Assembly (NCBI GenBank): GCA_036654795.1
Contig: JAVVRI010000021.1
Location: 1 to 23,201, forward strand
Direction of reading: 5' to 3'
Origin: JAVVRI01 sp036654795
GTDB lineage: Bacteria; Bacteroidota; Bacteroidia; Bacteroidales; Tannerellaceae
DNA length: 23,201 nucleotides
The notes beneath the pieces are model-generated. The model was not told where the DNA came from and did not search any database. It was given only the letters and a program-made list of their open reading frames with translations. This document shows positions 14,420 to 23,126 of this stretch, piece by piece (position 1 is the stretch's first letter; the number at the start of each line of letters is the position of its first letter). The position numbers were made by a program, and so were the translations under genes.

Positions 14420-15208
14420 TTATTTATTGTTTCGTAAATCAGGATGATGATAACGCCCTTTCTTCAAAGTGGACTTTCCATACTCGATAGCCCGTGTAGG
14501 GCAACGATGAATGCAAGCCAGGCATTGAACGCAAGTGTCTTTCCACAGAGGCTTGCCGGCTACCGACAGCGAGATCGTGTCGGTAGGACAAATCCGTTGG
14601 CAGAGGCCGCAGGATACACAGGCTTCCGTTGCGTAGAACGCATGCTTCTTGATGGCAAATTGAGTGAAGAGAGGATGAATAAGATGGCTTTTGAAAGCTG
14701 CCATCGTGCCTGCATGATATAATGATGGGACAGTCCTCCGCTTTCGGATGGCTTCCACAAGGGTCGCCACACGCATAGGGGCTGCCTGCAACTTGGCTGT
14801 TTCTACCTCCTTGCTATCCACATCGAAGCCGGGCAGCAATATGTAGTTGTTGGGCATCTGTACCGAGTAGCTGTCGACGAGCGTAATGCCCCGCCGACGC
14901 AGAGCCGTACGCATGATTTTGTCCGTCCGACCGCAATCGTCTCCACACGTACAGACAGAATAGACTGCTTGCTCCGTGTAGCCGTACAACCGCAACCGCG
15001 CAACAAACCGTTGCACCGGCACAGCCGGCCCCCACGAATGTATGGGAAAGACAAAGAGCACCCTCTCCTGCTTACCCAGCGAATAAGCAAGTTCGCCTTT
15101 GTCCTTACCAAGCTCTTCGGCTATAGAGATCAACGGTTCGTCCAAGGCTTTGCTCAATGCTTCCGCCACCCAAAGAGAATTACCTGTACCTGTGAAGTAG
15201 AATATCAT
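14420..15208 (-). CDS. EFR1-type flavodoxin/ferredoxin fusion protein
   Basis: This 262-residue cytoplasmic protein combines an N-terminal flavodoxin-like domain (FMN phosphate loop FTGTGNS at 5-11, then FVFPIHSWG) with a C-terminal ferredoxin domain. The ferredoxin part has two 4Fe-4S clusters: CVSCGLCQRICP (Cys197, 200, 203, 207) and CVQCLACIHRCP (Cys226, 229, 232, 236). This is the EFR1 (EFR1 family ferrodoxin) arrangement common in anaerobes. It presumably moves low-potential electrons between flavin and Fe-S centres; its partner is unknown. It is the first gene of the system B operon, 20 bp before the DUF6769-like gene, with a promoter-like sequence upstream. Its presence in a metal-efflux operon is unexplained: it could be a chance co-transcription or a redox step in metal stress. 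Confidence 0.9.
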   Translation of the reverse strand: MIFYFTGTGNSLWVAEALSKALDEPLISIAEELGKDKGELAYSLGKQERVLFVFPIHSWGPAVPVQRFVARLRLYGYTEQAVYSVCTCGDDCGRTDKIMRTALRRRGITLVDSYSVQMPNNYILLPGFDVDSKEVETAKLQAAPMRVATLVEAIRKRRTVPSLYHAGTMAAFKSHLIHPLFTQFAIKKHAFYATEACVSCGLCQRICPTDTISLSVAGKPLWKDTCVQCLACIHRCPTRAIEYGKSTLKKGRYHHPDLRNNK

Positions 15209-15232
15209 ACACTGCTTTCTTATTTTTCAGCC

Positions 15233-15265
15233 GTAAAGATAGATATAATCCACGTAACTATGCAA
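15233..15265 (-). promoter_or_regulatory. Putative promoter of the system B operon
   Basis: On the minus strand TTG (15265-15263) is followed after 21 bp by TATCTTTAC (15241-15233), one base off the TAnnTTTG consensus. It lies 25-33 bp before the EFR1 ATG at 15208. Transcription would continue through the DUF6769-like gene, adaptor, pump and TolC-type gene. Confidence 0.45.
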
Positions 15266-15360
15266 CAAAAGCATAAAAGCACACACGTAAAAAAGCAAAC
15301 TGTTCCATCCTTTTTTATTCATAATACGGCATGTTAGAGCGAACTCATCTGCCTGCTGCA

Positions 15361-16627
15361 TTACAGTGCTACATCCCATATCCCTGCATTCTTCTCCAGT
15401 TCCACCAAAGCGGTGCTATGGCTGAACAGAGTCTCGATGTATTGGCTCTGCACATCATCGTAGGTGCGCTGAGCGTCCAGCACCTCGAGCAGTGACACTT
15501 CGCCACGATTGTAGCTATACGTTTTGCCGTCTATCACTTCGCGCGCCTGACGAAGCAGGTCGCCCTCGTAGTGTTGCACCTGCACGGAGAGGGTCTGATA
15601 GCGACGGAAGGATTGCATCACCTCGCCCTGCACCTGCAGCAGGGCCTGTTGATAGTGTAGCTCCGCTTGTTGCTCGCGAAATCGGGCGGCACGGACGGCG
15701 CCCTTATTGAAGGCCGAAAACTTTAAAGGTACGGCTATGCCCGCAGTCACTCCGGTAAAGGGAGGTGCAGGTGCCTCCTCGTTGTGTACACGGCCGTTGC
15801 GGCTTACGGCAATGGAAAGATCGACATCCGTATGGCGTTCGCGCCGAACGACCTTCAAGGCACGCGCCGCCACCTCCTTATTTTTTAGTGCCGCCACCAG
15901 GTCTGCACGCTTCAAGGCCGCGTTGCTCATCAGGTCGGAGAGCTGGAAAGTGCGTGAAGGAGTCTTCAATGCGGCTTCGGGGCGATACAGGGTGTCGCGC
16001 CCGGCATAGCCCAGCAACAGACCGAGATCGGAGAAGGCATTGTGCAGGTCTACCTCCGATTGCAACAGCTCGTTGTACATGATCCCCGCCTCCAGACGGC
16101 TCTGAATGGCGTCTACTTCCATTATTTTCCCCAAGCTGAACCGGACGCTGTCGCCCTCTGCCAACCGCCAGATGTTGTCGTAGGCGTTCTGTTTCACTTT
16201 GTAAAGTTCAAACTGTTTCAAGGCTTCCAGATAGGAGNNNNNNNNNNACGGCAGCCGCTGCGCGCAGGTTGCGAAAATAGTCGGCAAGCAGTGCTTGCGA
16301 CAGCTCGCTTTCGCTCCGCGCCAGGGCAATGTTTGCTCCGCGCTTGCCGAAGGAGAAGGTCTTGCTCAGCTCCAACTCCACCCCCTCGCCCATCTGCAGA
16401 CTTCGGTTTTCGTTGTTCGAGTAGGAAAGCGACAGGTTGGGATCGTTGAACACTTTCGAGGCGACCACTCCCGCTTCCGAGATTGACACATTCAGCCGTT
16501 CGGCGGCATACTCTAAGTTGCCTTCCGCCACTTTCTCCAGATAAGACGTAAAGGAGAGCGGCTCCACGTGTTGCGCCGCCACCGAAAGACGACACAAAAG
16601 AGAGGCGATGAGAATATATTGTTTCAT
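15361..16627 (-). CDS. TolC/CusC-family outer membrane efflux protein (system A), interrupted by a 10-N gap
   Basis: Reading from the ATG at 16627, the protein begins MKQYILIASLLCRLSVAAQH (signal peptide) and runs as a TolC-type domain (EGNLEYAAERLNVSISEAG, LELSKTFSFGKRG) to AAAA at the gap. It resumes on the other side as SYLEALKQFELYKVKQNAYD in another frame and continues to the stop at 15361. Total length is about 421 residues, normal for the family. The 1267-bp span is one base too many for a single frame, so the 10 Ns are a placeholder and the true insert is probably a multiple of 3. I treat it as an intact gene. It is the outer-membrane duct for the adaptor and pump of system A and the last gene of that operon, 87 bp after the RND stop. 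Confidence 0.88.
16238..16247. other. Assembly gap of 10 N inside the system A TolC-type gene
   Basis: Ten Ns interrupt the coding sequence. With 10 bases the two halves fall in different frames; with 9 or 12 they would join. This marks an assembly join, not a mutation. Confidence 0.95.
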
Positions 16628-16714
16628 TTTTTAATGCTTATTCATTTAACATAAAGACAGCGATTTTACGTAGGCTCACAGTTATGAAGCGAACGGATCA
16701 CGGATGTAAACTTT

Positions 16715-19700
16715 TCAAAGAGTCGGTTCTTCCGCCTCAACAGATGCCGGTTCTTTGCCGACGTAGCGCCTCTCCAACATGTAATACAAAGAGGGAAGCA
16801 CATAGAGGGTGATGATGGTGGCAAACAACAGCCCGTAGACAATGACCGTTGCCAACGGGCGCTGCACGTCCGAACCGATGCCGGTAGACAGCGACGCGGG
16901 CAAGAGGCCAAGCACAGCCACCGTAGCCGTCATCAGCACCGGACGGAAGCGGTGCTTCGTCCCGGTGATTACGGCCTCCTTCAGTTCCCATCCGCGACTA
17001 CGCAGGTTGTTGATGTGCGAAATCATAATCACCCCATTCTGAATAGCCACACCGACAAGAGCAATAAAGCCAACGGCGGAAGAGACATTCAACGTCATGC
17101 CACGCACATTCAGGGCAAGCATACCACCAAACAGGGCGAGCGGTACAACCCCCATCATCAACGCTGCCTGACGGAACTTTCCACAGGCGGCAAAGAGCAG
17201 CAACAGCATAATGCCAAGTGCCAACGGAACGACTGCAGCGAGGCGACTGTAAGCACGATTTTGGTTTTCAAACTGTCCGCCCCATTGCAGGTGAACGTCC
17301 TCGTGAGAGTAGTCCACCTCCTGCTCAATCCTCCGGTTTGCCTTATTCAAGAAAGCAGTAAGGTCTACGCCGCGCAGGTTGACGTGAATAGTCAGATGGC
17401 GCTTGTTCATCTCGCGCGAGATGGTGCTGGCGCCTGTCGTCATCTTCACATCTGCCACCTGAGAGAGGGGTATCTTGGCACCCGATCCGGTAGTAAGAAG
17501 CAGGTTGCTGATGCTTTCGGGCGAGTTTCGGCTGGCGTCGTCGAAGCGGCAAATCACGTCGTAGCTCTTGCTGCCTACAAATATCTGCGAGATTGCTTTG
17601 CCACCCACTGCCAGTTCGATCATATCTGCCACATCAGAGAAGTTGAGTCCATACTGCGCAATCCGATCGCGGTCGGCAATGACCTGTAGCTGAGGAAACG
17701 GCGGCTCCTGGTCAATGCCTACATCCGCAGCACCGGGTATCTGCTTCAACACACTCACCACCTTGTCCGCCAGGTGGCGAGTCTGGGCAATATCATCGCC
17801 ATAAATTTTAAGTGCCAGGTCGCTATGTGCACCAGCTATCTGGTCCATCACCATATCAATGATCGGCTGAGAGAAACTGACGGTGTAGCCGGGCATGGCA
17901 GAAAGCTTGGCGTCCATCTCCTCGATCAGATCGGCCTTCGTCTTGCCATACGCCCACGTATCGTAGGGTTTGAGCCCTACTCCGCACTCCACGTGAGAGA
18001 GCGAGAAAGCTTCGGCACCTTCGTCGTCGCGCCCCACTTGCGTCATCACGTAAGACACCTCGTCGAACTGTTTGAGCGTGTTGCGCAGCTCGGCACCCAT
18101 CTGCTTCGACTTTTCGATAGAGATGCCCGAAGGCAACTGCACCTGTATCCACACAGCGCCTTCGTCCAGTGGAGGCAGAAAGTCCTTTCCTACAGTATAG
18201 CTAAACACACCTGCCATAATCAGAATACCAGCCAAGGGAAGAAGCACACGCCGCGGCTTTTCCATCAAGGCAACAGTATGGCGGTGATAGACTTCGGACC
18301 ACTTCTCCAACCAACGGTTGCGATAGATCTTCCGTGGCTTGCGATAGGCATAAAACGCCAAACCGGGTATCAAGAATAGCGCCACACAAAGCGCCCCGAG
18401 CAAGGCATACCCCACCGTGTAAGCCATGGGGGTGAAAAGCTTCTTCTCAATATGTTCAAAAGCAAAGAGCGGAAGATAGGCCGTGATAATGATCAGGGTA
18501 GAGAAGAGGATGGGGCGTGCCACCTCAGTGCAACGTTGAAGAATGGACTCCTCTGTCAGCAATTCGTCCGGATGGCGTTCGCGCTTCTTCAATATCGTCT
18601 CCATCATCACTATAGCACCATCCACCAGGATACCAAAGTCTATAGCCCCCAGAGAAAGAAGGTTGGCTGGGATATTGGTAATGTGCATCAGCACGAAGGC
18701 GATCAGCAGCGAGAGCGGAATGGTCAGTGCCACCAGCAAAGCACCCCGCCAGCTGCCCAAAAACAAAATAAGCACCAGTACCACCAGCACCATGCCTTCA
18801 AACAGGGTATGCGACACGGTGCTCAGGGTGGTCTCTACCAGATTCGTTCGGTCCATAAAGACGTGCAGGCGGGTTCCTTCAGGCAATATCTCATTGTTCA
18901 GTTCTTCTACTGCTGCATGCACACCTTCCAACACTTCAGACGGGTTCTCACCCCGCAGCATCTGTACGATGCCTTCCACCCCGTCGGAGAAGTCGAGCCG
19001 ATGATCGGAAAAGCCCAACACCCCTTTACGCTCCAGGCTGCCATACTTCAGCTTGCCCAAGTCGTTCAAGTAGATCGGTACACCATTGACCGTCTTGATC
19101 ACGATCCGCCCCAAGTCGTCCAGGTTTTTCACCAGGCCTATACCCCGTATCACATAACTTAAGTCTCCACGGCTCAGCATGCTGCCACCGGCATTGACGT
19201 TGTTTTTTTCTATCTTCTCTGAGATGTCGCCCAGGGTGACATCATATTGCTCCAGCTTATGCGGATCCACCTCTATCTGATACTGAGTGGTGATGCCGCC
19301 GAAGTTGCTCACGTCCGCCACACCCGTCGCCTGCTTAAGGCGGGGAATGATCACCCATTTATGCAGGTCGGTCAGTTCCCGTATATCCAGATGGTCGCTT
19401 TCCAACACGTAGCGGAATATCTCGCCGGTAGGCGAAGTCAGCGGATTCAGTCCGGGAGTGGCGTCGTAAGGCAGCTCTACATCCCCAAGGCGCTCCTGCA
19501 CACGCTGGCGCGCCCAGTAGTCTTCCACCCCGTCGTCGAACACCAGCACAACGGTGGATAGTCCGAAAGTGTTTTTACTACGCATCACGTTCAAGCCGGG
19601 CATCCCGTTCATGGCATGCTCGATCGGGATGCTGATCTGTTGTTCTATCTCTTCGGCAGCCAGACCGGGCACTTGGGTGACCACCTGCACAGTGGTGTCG

Positions 19701-19825
19701 GCAATGTCCGGATAGGCATCAATTGCCAGGTTCGTCCACGAATAGTATCCTACGACAGCCATAAACAGAAACAAGACGAACATCAGACCCCGCCGATGTA
19801 TCGCCATATAAAGTATCTTTTTCAT
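16715..19825 (-). CDS. HME-type RND heavy-metal efflux pump, CzcA/CusA family (system A)
   Basis: This 1036-residue RND pump exports cations using proton influx. It opens with MKKILYMAIHRRGLMFVLFLFMAVVGYYSW (TM1 about 12-30) and carries IDAYPDIADTTVQV, the usual HME N-terminal block. TM4 has DFGILVDGAIVMMET (396-410), with Asp396, Asp402 and Glu409: the DFG...DGA signature associated with divalent-cation pumps such as CzcA and CnrA. The large periplasmic loops and second-half TM8-12 (LALGIMLLLLFAACGKFRQA, GFIALVGVAIQNGVIMISH) are complete. It lies 6 bp after the adaptor stop. Zn, Co, Cd or Ni are plausible substrates, but Cu/Ag cannot be excluded because the CusA methionines were not aligned. 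Confidence 0.94.
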   Translation of the reverse strand: MKKILYMAIHRRGLMFVLFLFMAVVGYYSWTNLAIDAYPDIADTTVQVVTQVPGLAAEEIEQQISIPIEHAMNGMPGLNVMRSKNTFGLSTVVLVFDDGVEDYWARQRVQERLGDVELPYDATPGLNPLTSPTGEIFRYVLESDHLDIRELTDLHKWVIIPRLKQATGVADVSNFGGITTQYQIEVDPHKLEQYDVTLGDISEKIEKNNVNAGGSMLSRGDLSYVIRGIGLVKNLDDLGRIVIKTVNGVPIYLNDLGKLKYGSLERKGVLGFSDHRLDFSDGVEGIVQMLRGENPSEVLEGVHAAVEELNNEILPEGTRLHVFMDRTNLVETTLSTVSHTLFEGMVLVVLVLILFLGSWRGALLVALTIPLSLLIAFVLMHITNIPANLLSLGAIDFGILVDGAIVMMETILKKRERHPDELLTEESILQRCTEVARPILFSTLIIITAYLPLFAFEHIEKKLFTPMAYTVGYALLGALCVALFLIPGLAFYAYRKPRKIYRNRWLEKWSEVYHRHTVALMEKPRRVLLPLAGILIMAGVFSYTVGKDFLPPLDEGAVWIQVQLPSGISIEKSKQMGAELRNTLKQFDEVSYVMTQVGRDDEGAEAFSLSHVECGVGLKPYDTWAYGKTKADLIEEMDAKLSAMPGYTVSFSQPIIDMVMDQIAGAHSDLALKIYGDDIAQTRHLADKVVSVLKQIPGAADVGIDQEPPFPQLQVIADRDRIAQYGLNFSDVADMIELAVGGKAISQIFVGSKSYDVICRFDDASRNSPESISNLLLTTGSGAKIPLSQVADVKMTTGASTISREMNKRHLTIHVNLRGVDLTAFLNKANRRIEQEVDYSHEDVHLQWGGQFENQNRAYSRLAAVVPLALGIMLLLLFAACGKFRQAALMMGVVPLALFGGMLALNVRGMTLNVSSAVGFIALVGVAIQNGVIMISHINNLRSRGWELKEAVITGTKHRFRPVLMTATVAVLGLLPASLSTGIGSDVQRPLATVIVYGLLFATIITLYVLPSLYYMLERRYVGKEPASVEAEEPTL

Positions 19826-19831
19826 GGCAGA

Positions 19832-20941
19832 TCAACGGGCATCAAGTAAATAAAAAGCTCCTTTGGATATGATCGTATCGCCTTCGTCGAGGCCGGAAAG
19901 AACAACCGTCTTATCGCCTTCGCTGGCGGCAGTTATGATCGGTTGCTTGCGGAAACTGTTCTTACCGATGGATAGCAACACATAGGAACTGTTCTCTTCC
20001 TGCAAAATGGCAGAGGTAGGAATACGTACCACTTCTGCCTCGCGATCGCTCAGCTTCACCGAGCCATACATGGCGGGCTTCATCTGCCGGGAAGTATTGT
20101 CGCATTCGATCAGCACCTCTACAGAGCGCGTCTCTTCGTCCAGCATCTCGCTGATGTGGTAGATGGTGCCGCTGAATGACTGTACCGGGATAGCGACAAG
20201 ATGTATCTCCACCTCGTCCAAGGCTTGTATAAGGCTTAAGTCTTTCTCCTTTACATTCGCCACAAACCACACCTTTGCCAGGTTGGCTACCACGGCAACT
20301 GGTTCGGCGTCTTCTTTGATATATTGCCCCATCACGATATGATCTGCCACCACTTCGCCGGCGATGGGCGAACGAACAATGAGGGGTTGCCCCAGCACCA
20401 AGCCGTTCGGGTCTATCTGATAGACCTTCAACGATGCAAGAGCATTCTCATACTCCTTCTTCTTTAGTTCATAGTTTACTTCGGCTTCCTCCATCTCTTT
20501 CTGTATACCCACTTTGTTATGTACCAGATCTTTCTCGCGCTTAAGGCTCTTCAAGGCAAGCTCCATCTCCTGCTTTGCCTGATAATAAGACTTGCCAGTC
20601 TCGAAGAAAGTGGGCGAACTGATCTCGAACACCGGGCTGCCCGGTGCCACCTTCTGCCCCAAACGGACAAATGATTTAGTAATTCTCCCGGCAAACGGGG
20701 AGGCTATCTGTGCGTAATTGGCCGGTATAGCCTTTACTACGCCGGAAGTGGTAAACTCCATCCGGTAAGGTGCTCGCTTCACCATTTCGGTTATCAACTT
20801 ACCCCATATCGGAGAGTGCTCATCGACTTGCACAGTGTCTCCTTTCAATGTCACAGCCAATGCCACATCGTCATCCTGCTGATGATGACGGCATGCACAC
20901 AACGCCATTGCCGGAAGCAATAGCCATATTAATTGTTTCAT
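19832..20941 (-). CDS. RND periplasmic adaptor lipoprotein (system A)
   Basis: This 369-residue membrane-fusion protein has a short lipoprotein signal (MKQLIWLLLPAMALCAC; lipobox LCAC, lipidated Cys17) followed by RHHQQDDD. Landmarks are SPFAGRITKSFVRLGQKV and VRSPIAGEVVADHIVMGQY (split lipoyl domain), a helical hairpin (about 115-165, KSYYQAKQEMELALKSLKRE) and a C-terminal VPTSAILQEENSSYVLL-like barrel (here RIPTSAILQE). It couples the inner-membrane pump to the outer-membrane duct. The stop is 6 bp before the pump ATG; the small His-rich gene lies 54 bp upstream. Unlike the system B adaptor it lacks long His clusters, apart from the His pair after the anchor. Confidence 0.93.
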   Translation of the reverse strand: MKQLIWLLLPAMALCACRHHQQDDDVALAVTLKGDTVQVDEHSPIWGKLITEMVKRAPYRMEFTTSGVVKAIPANYAQIASPFAGRITKSFVRLGQKVAPGSPVFEISSPTFFETGKSYYQAKQEMELALKSLKREKDLVHNKVGIQKEMEEAEVNYELKKKEYENALASLKVYQIDPNGLVLGQPLIVRSPIAGEVVADHIVMGQYIKEDAEPVAVVANLAKVWFVANVKEKDLSLIQALDEVEIHLVAIPVQSFSGTIYHISEMLDEETRSVEVLIECDNTSRQMKPAMYGSVKLSDREAEVVRIPTSAILQEENSSYVLLSIGKNSFRKQPIITAASEGDKTVVLSGLDEGDTIISKGAFYLLDAR

Positions 20942-20995
20942 ATCGAAATTTGTATTGTTATAATATATAATATGTAAGGAAATGAAATAGATCTA

Positions 20996-21346
20996 TTATA
21001 TACAATACGGAGGAGCACGCAGATTAGCGCACAGCACTGTGCGGGCGCAGGTTATATACCGACGAAACGACTTGCATACTGCAAGGAGCATCCACCCCAT
21101 GCACAACGCAAAGAATGGGGGAACTTCGACAAGCAGCGTGTTCAGCAGTTCGATTGTTTCGAAAGCAGCGGTCGTATGGGCATGATGAGGCAAACCGTCC
21201 GAGCCGGGCAGGTAAGGATGAGAGTGAGTGATCAGATGCTGATGATAATAGTGCGTATGCACAAATGCCGTACCACCCACATAATAGCTCACAAAAAGAA
21301 CTACCAGCAGAAACTTTAGCACAATTGATTTACGCAACACCTTCAT
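20996..21346 (-). CDS. His-rich small membrane protein heading efflux system A
   Basis: This 116-residue protein of unknown family has a basic start and a hydrophobic segment (about 10-26), then a His-rich stretch (FVHTHYYHQHLITHSHP, 29-44, and HHAH, 54-57; nine His in all), a second hydrophobic segment (about 76-92), and a Cys/Arg-rich tail ending CANLRAPPYCI. It resembles the small hypothetical proteins often placed ahead of RND metal pumps in Bacteroidetes. It leads the operon: adaptor, pump and outer-membrane gene follow in the same direction, with the adaptor 54 bp on. The last residues match the tail of the small protein in system B (GLRAPPRLI). Probably a metal-binding accessory; no experimental role known to me. 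Confidence 0.7.
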   Translation of the reverse strand: MKVLRKSIVLKFLLVVLFVSYYVGGTAFVHTHYYHQHLITHSHPYLPGSDGLPHHAHTTAAFETIELLNTLLVEVPPFFALCMGWMLLAVCKSFRRYITCARTVLCANLRAPPYCI

Positions 21347-21369
21347 CCTTCTTCCATACTTACAGGTTA

Positions 21370-21395
21370 CAAAGGTATTTAATTCTTCAAATATA
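21370..21395 (-). promoter_or_regulatory. Candidate -7 boxes of the system A operon
   Basis: On the minus strand TATATTTG (21395-21388) and TACCTTTG (21377-21370) both fit TAnnTTTG, 24-49 bp before the small-protein ATG at 21346. Neither has a clear -33 TTTG at normal spacing, so I cannot say which is used. Confidence 0.4.
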
Positions 21396-21448
21396 AAAGG
21401 CTCTTTCGTCTACTTTGTTAGCAATTCCGTTAAAAAAGCACAGAAACG

Positions 21449-21480
21449 TTTGGCAAGGCTTTAATTAATTCCTTTATTTG
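21449..21480 (+). promoter_or_regulatory. Promoter of the M28 peptidase gene
   Basis: TTTG (21449-21452), a 20-bp spacer and TTTATTTG (21473-21480, one mismatch to TAnnTTTG) precede the ATG at 21509. It is divergent from the system A operon. Confidence 0.5.
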
Positions 21481-21508
21481 TACTCTAAGATTTATATACT
21501 ATCTAATC

Positions 21509-23056
21509 ATGAAGAATGCTATACTTATTTATGCCGCGGTAGCTTGCTTGACAGCGTCGTCTGTCTATGCACAAGAGGCTGCCGTGAAGAAAATTATCGA
21601 AATCGGGCAGACCGACAATCGAGTGATGCACCAATTGGATATATTGACGAATCGGTTCGGCGGACGTCCCTTGGGCTCCGATGCCTACGAGAATGCTGCC
21701 GACTGGATGATTCGGGAATACAAAAGCTGGGGGCTGGACGCCGAATTGCAAGAAGCCGGGACACTGCCGGTAGGTTTCAACCGGGGCCCTTGGTTCGGAC
21801 GTATGCTGGGAGGCAACGGGATGGTGCTTCACTTCGCCACCCCCTCCTACACCTCCGGCACAAAGGGTGTGCAGAAAGGGCACGTACTGGCAGAGCCATA
21901 CACCGAGCAAGAGTTTAAGTCTATCAAGGGAAAGCTAAAAGGTGCCTGGGTACTGGTCTGCGGCACCAACGCCGGATGGCCGATAGACCGTTCTGCCTCC
22001 GCAGACTCCATCCGCCAGCAGATAAAGAAGGAGAACGAAGAGATCGAGAAAAAGAACAACGAGTTGGAGGAAGAGAACTGGGCAAAGGGCACAAAACACG
22101 AGATGCTGCCTTTCAAAGAATACCCGGGATTGTACTACAAAGAGATGTGTGAAGCCGGAGCACTTGGCTTCATCCAGTCTGCGCCACTGCCCATCCGCGC
22201 CCTCTACGACCGTAATATGCTGAACGATCCGAAGACCAACTTCGACAACCTGCCCGAACAACCGGACATCAAGCTGGACGAACATCAGTTCGCCATCATC
22301 CGCCAGATGGTGAAAGAGCGGCAGGACTTTCTGCTGGAGTTCGACATCCGCAACCATTTCAAGCTCGGTCCTGTCAAATACTATAACGTGGTGGCTTCCC
22401 TCAAAGGGAGCAAATACCCAGACGAATACGTGATGGTAAGTGGGCACCTGGATGCGTATGACGTGGCAACCGGCGGCATCGACTGTGGCACAGGCATCGG
22501 CCCGATGATGGAGGCTGCCCGCATGCTGGCCCTATCCGGCGCAAAGCCCAAACGCACGATTCTGTTTGTTGGTTTCGCAGGCGAAGAGTTTGGACTGCTC
22601 GGTGCTTCAGCCTGGGTTGAAAAGAACGCCACCAAACTGCCTAACATAGCCAACCTGTTCAACCGCGATGGCGGACCGGAGCCCCCTATAGGCATCTCCG
22701 TGCCCAAGGCAATGTTCGACGACTTTGTGAAGATATGCGAACCGATCAAGCGCATACGACCAGACTATCCGTTTGAAGTAAAACTGCGCGAACCCCGTAA
22801 GTTGCCCACCCGGACGGGAGGAACCGATGCTTCCGTGTTTGCCATCAAAGGCATCCCTACCCTGGGCTTTATGACAGACGACATCAAAGGCTACGGATTC
22901 AGCTACGGTGAGATCTGGCATACGGAACGCGACCTATACAACAAAAACATACCCGAATATCAAGAGCATACGGCCACCGTCACCGCTATCGTCGCCCTGG
23001 GCGTAGCCAATCTGGACAAGCTGCTGTCTCGCGAAGGGCTCTACTTTACAGAATAA
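21509..23056 (+). CDS. Secreted M28-family zinc aminopeptidase
   Basis: This 515-residue protein has a signal peptide (MKNAILIYAAVACLTASSVYA, cleavage before QEAA). The predicted zinc ligands and catalytic residues of family M28 are visible: His313 and Asp315 (SGHLDAYD), bridging Asp325 (GGIDCGTG), Glu359/Glu360 (FAGEEFGLLG), Asp387 (FNRDGGP) and His471 (IWHTERD). A PA-like insert lies between the N-terminal region and the catalytic core (about 110-270), including a charged helix at 172-196. The enzyme would release amino acids from peptides in the periplasm or outside. It has its own promoter and is followed by a strong hairpin terminator, so it is probably monocistronic. The exact specificity is unknown. 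Confidence 0.93.
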   Translation: MKNAILIYAAVACLTASSVYAQEAAVKKIIEIGQTDNRVMHQLDILTNRFGGRPLGSDAYENAADWMIREYKSWGLDAELQEAGTLPVGFNRGPWFGRMLGGNGMVLHFATPSYTSGTKGVQKGHVLAEPYTEQEFKSIKGKLKGAWVLVCGTNAGWPIDRSASADSIRQQIKKENEEIEKKNNELEEENWAKGTKHEMLPFKEYPGLYYKEMCEAGALGFIQSAPLPIRALYDRNMLNDPKTNFDNLPEQPDIKLDEHQFAIIRQMVKERQDFLLEFDIRNHFKLGPVKYYNVVASLKGSKYPDEYVMVSGHLDAYDVATGGIDCGTGIGPMMEAARMLALSGAKPKRTILFVGFAGEEFGLLGASAWVEKNATKLPNIANLFNRDGGPEPPIGISVPKAMFDDFVKICEPIKRIRPDYPFEVKLREPRKLPTRTGGTDASVFAIKGIPTLGFMTDDIKGYGFSYGEIWHTERDLYNKNIPEYQEHTATVTAIVALGVANLDKLLSREGLYFTE

Positions 23057-23065
23057 AAGCACAAT

Positions 23066-23100
23066 GGGCATGCAGTTTCCACTGCATGCCCCTATTATTT
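23066..23100 (+). terminator. Intrinsic terminator after the M28 peptidase
   Basis: GGGCATGCAGT (23066-23076) and ACTGCATGCCC (23081-23091) make a perfect 11-bp stem with a TTCC loop, followed by CTATTATTTTT. It begins 9 bp after the peptidase stop. On the other strand it is followed by ATTGTGCTTTT, so it may also serve the convergent gene. Confidence 0.85.
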
Positions 23101-23126
23101 TTGCTACAGGACGATACGAATTTCTG

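Noticed and set aside
16208..16329. Two separate broken TolC-type genes
   Set aside because: The split coincides exactly with the 10-N gap, and the halves complement each other to a normal-length protein.
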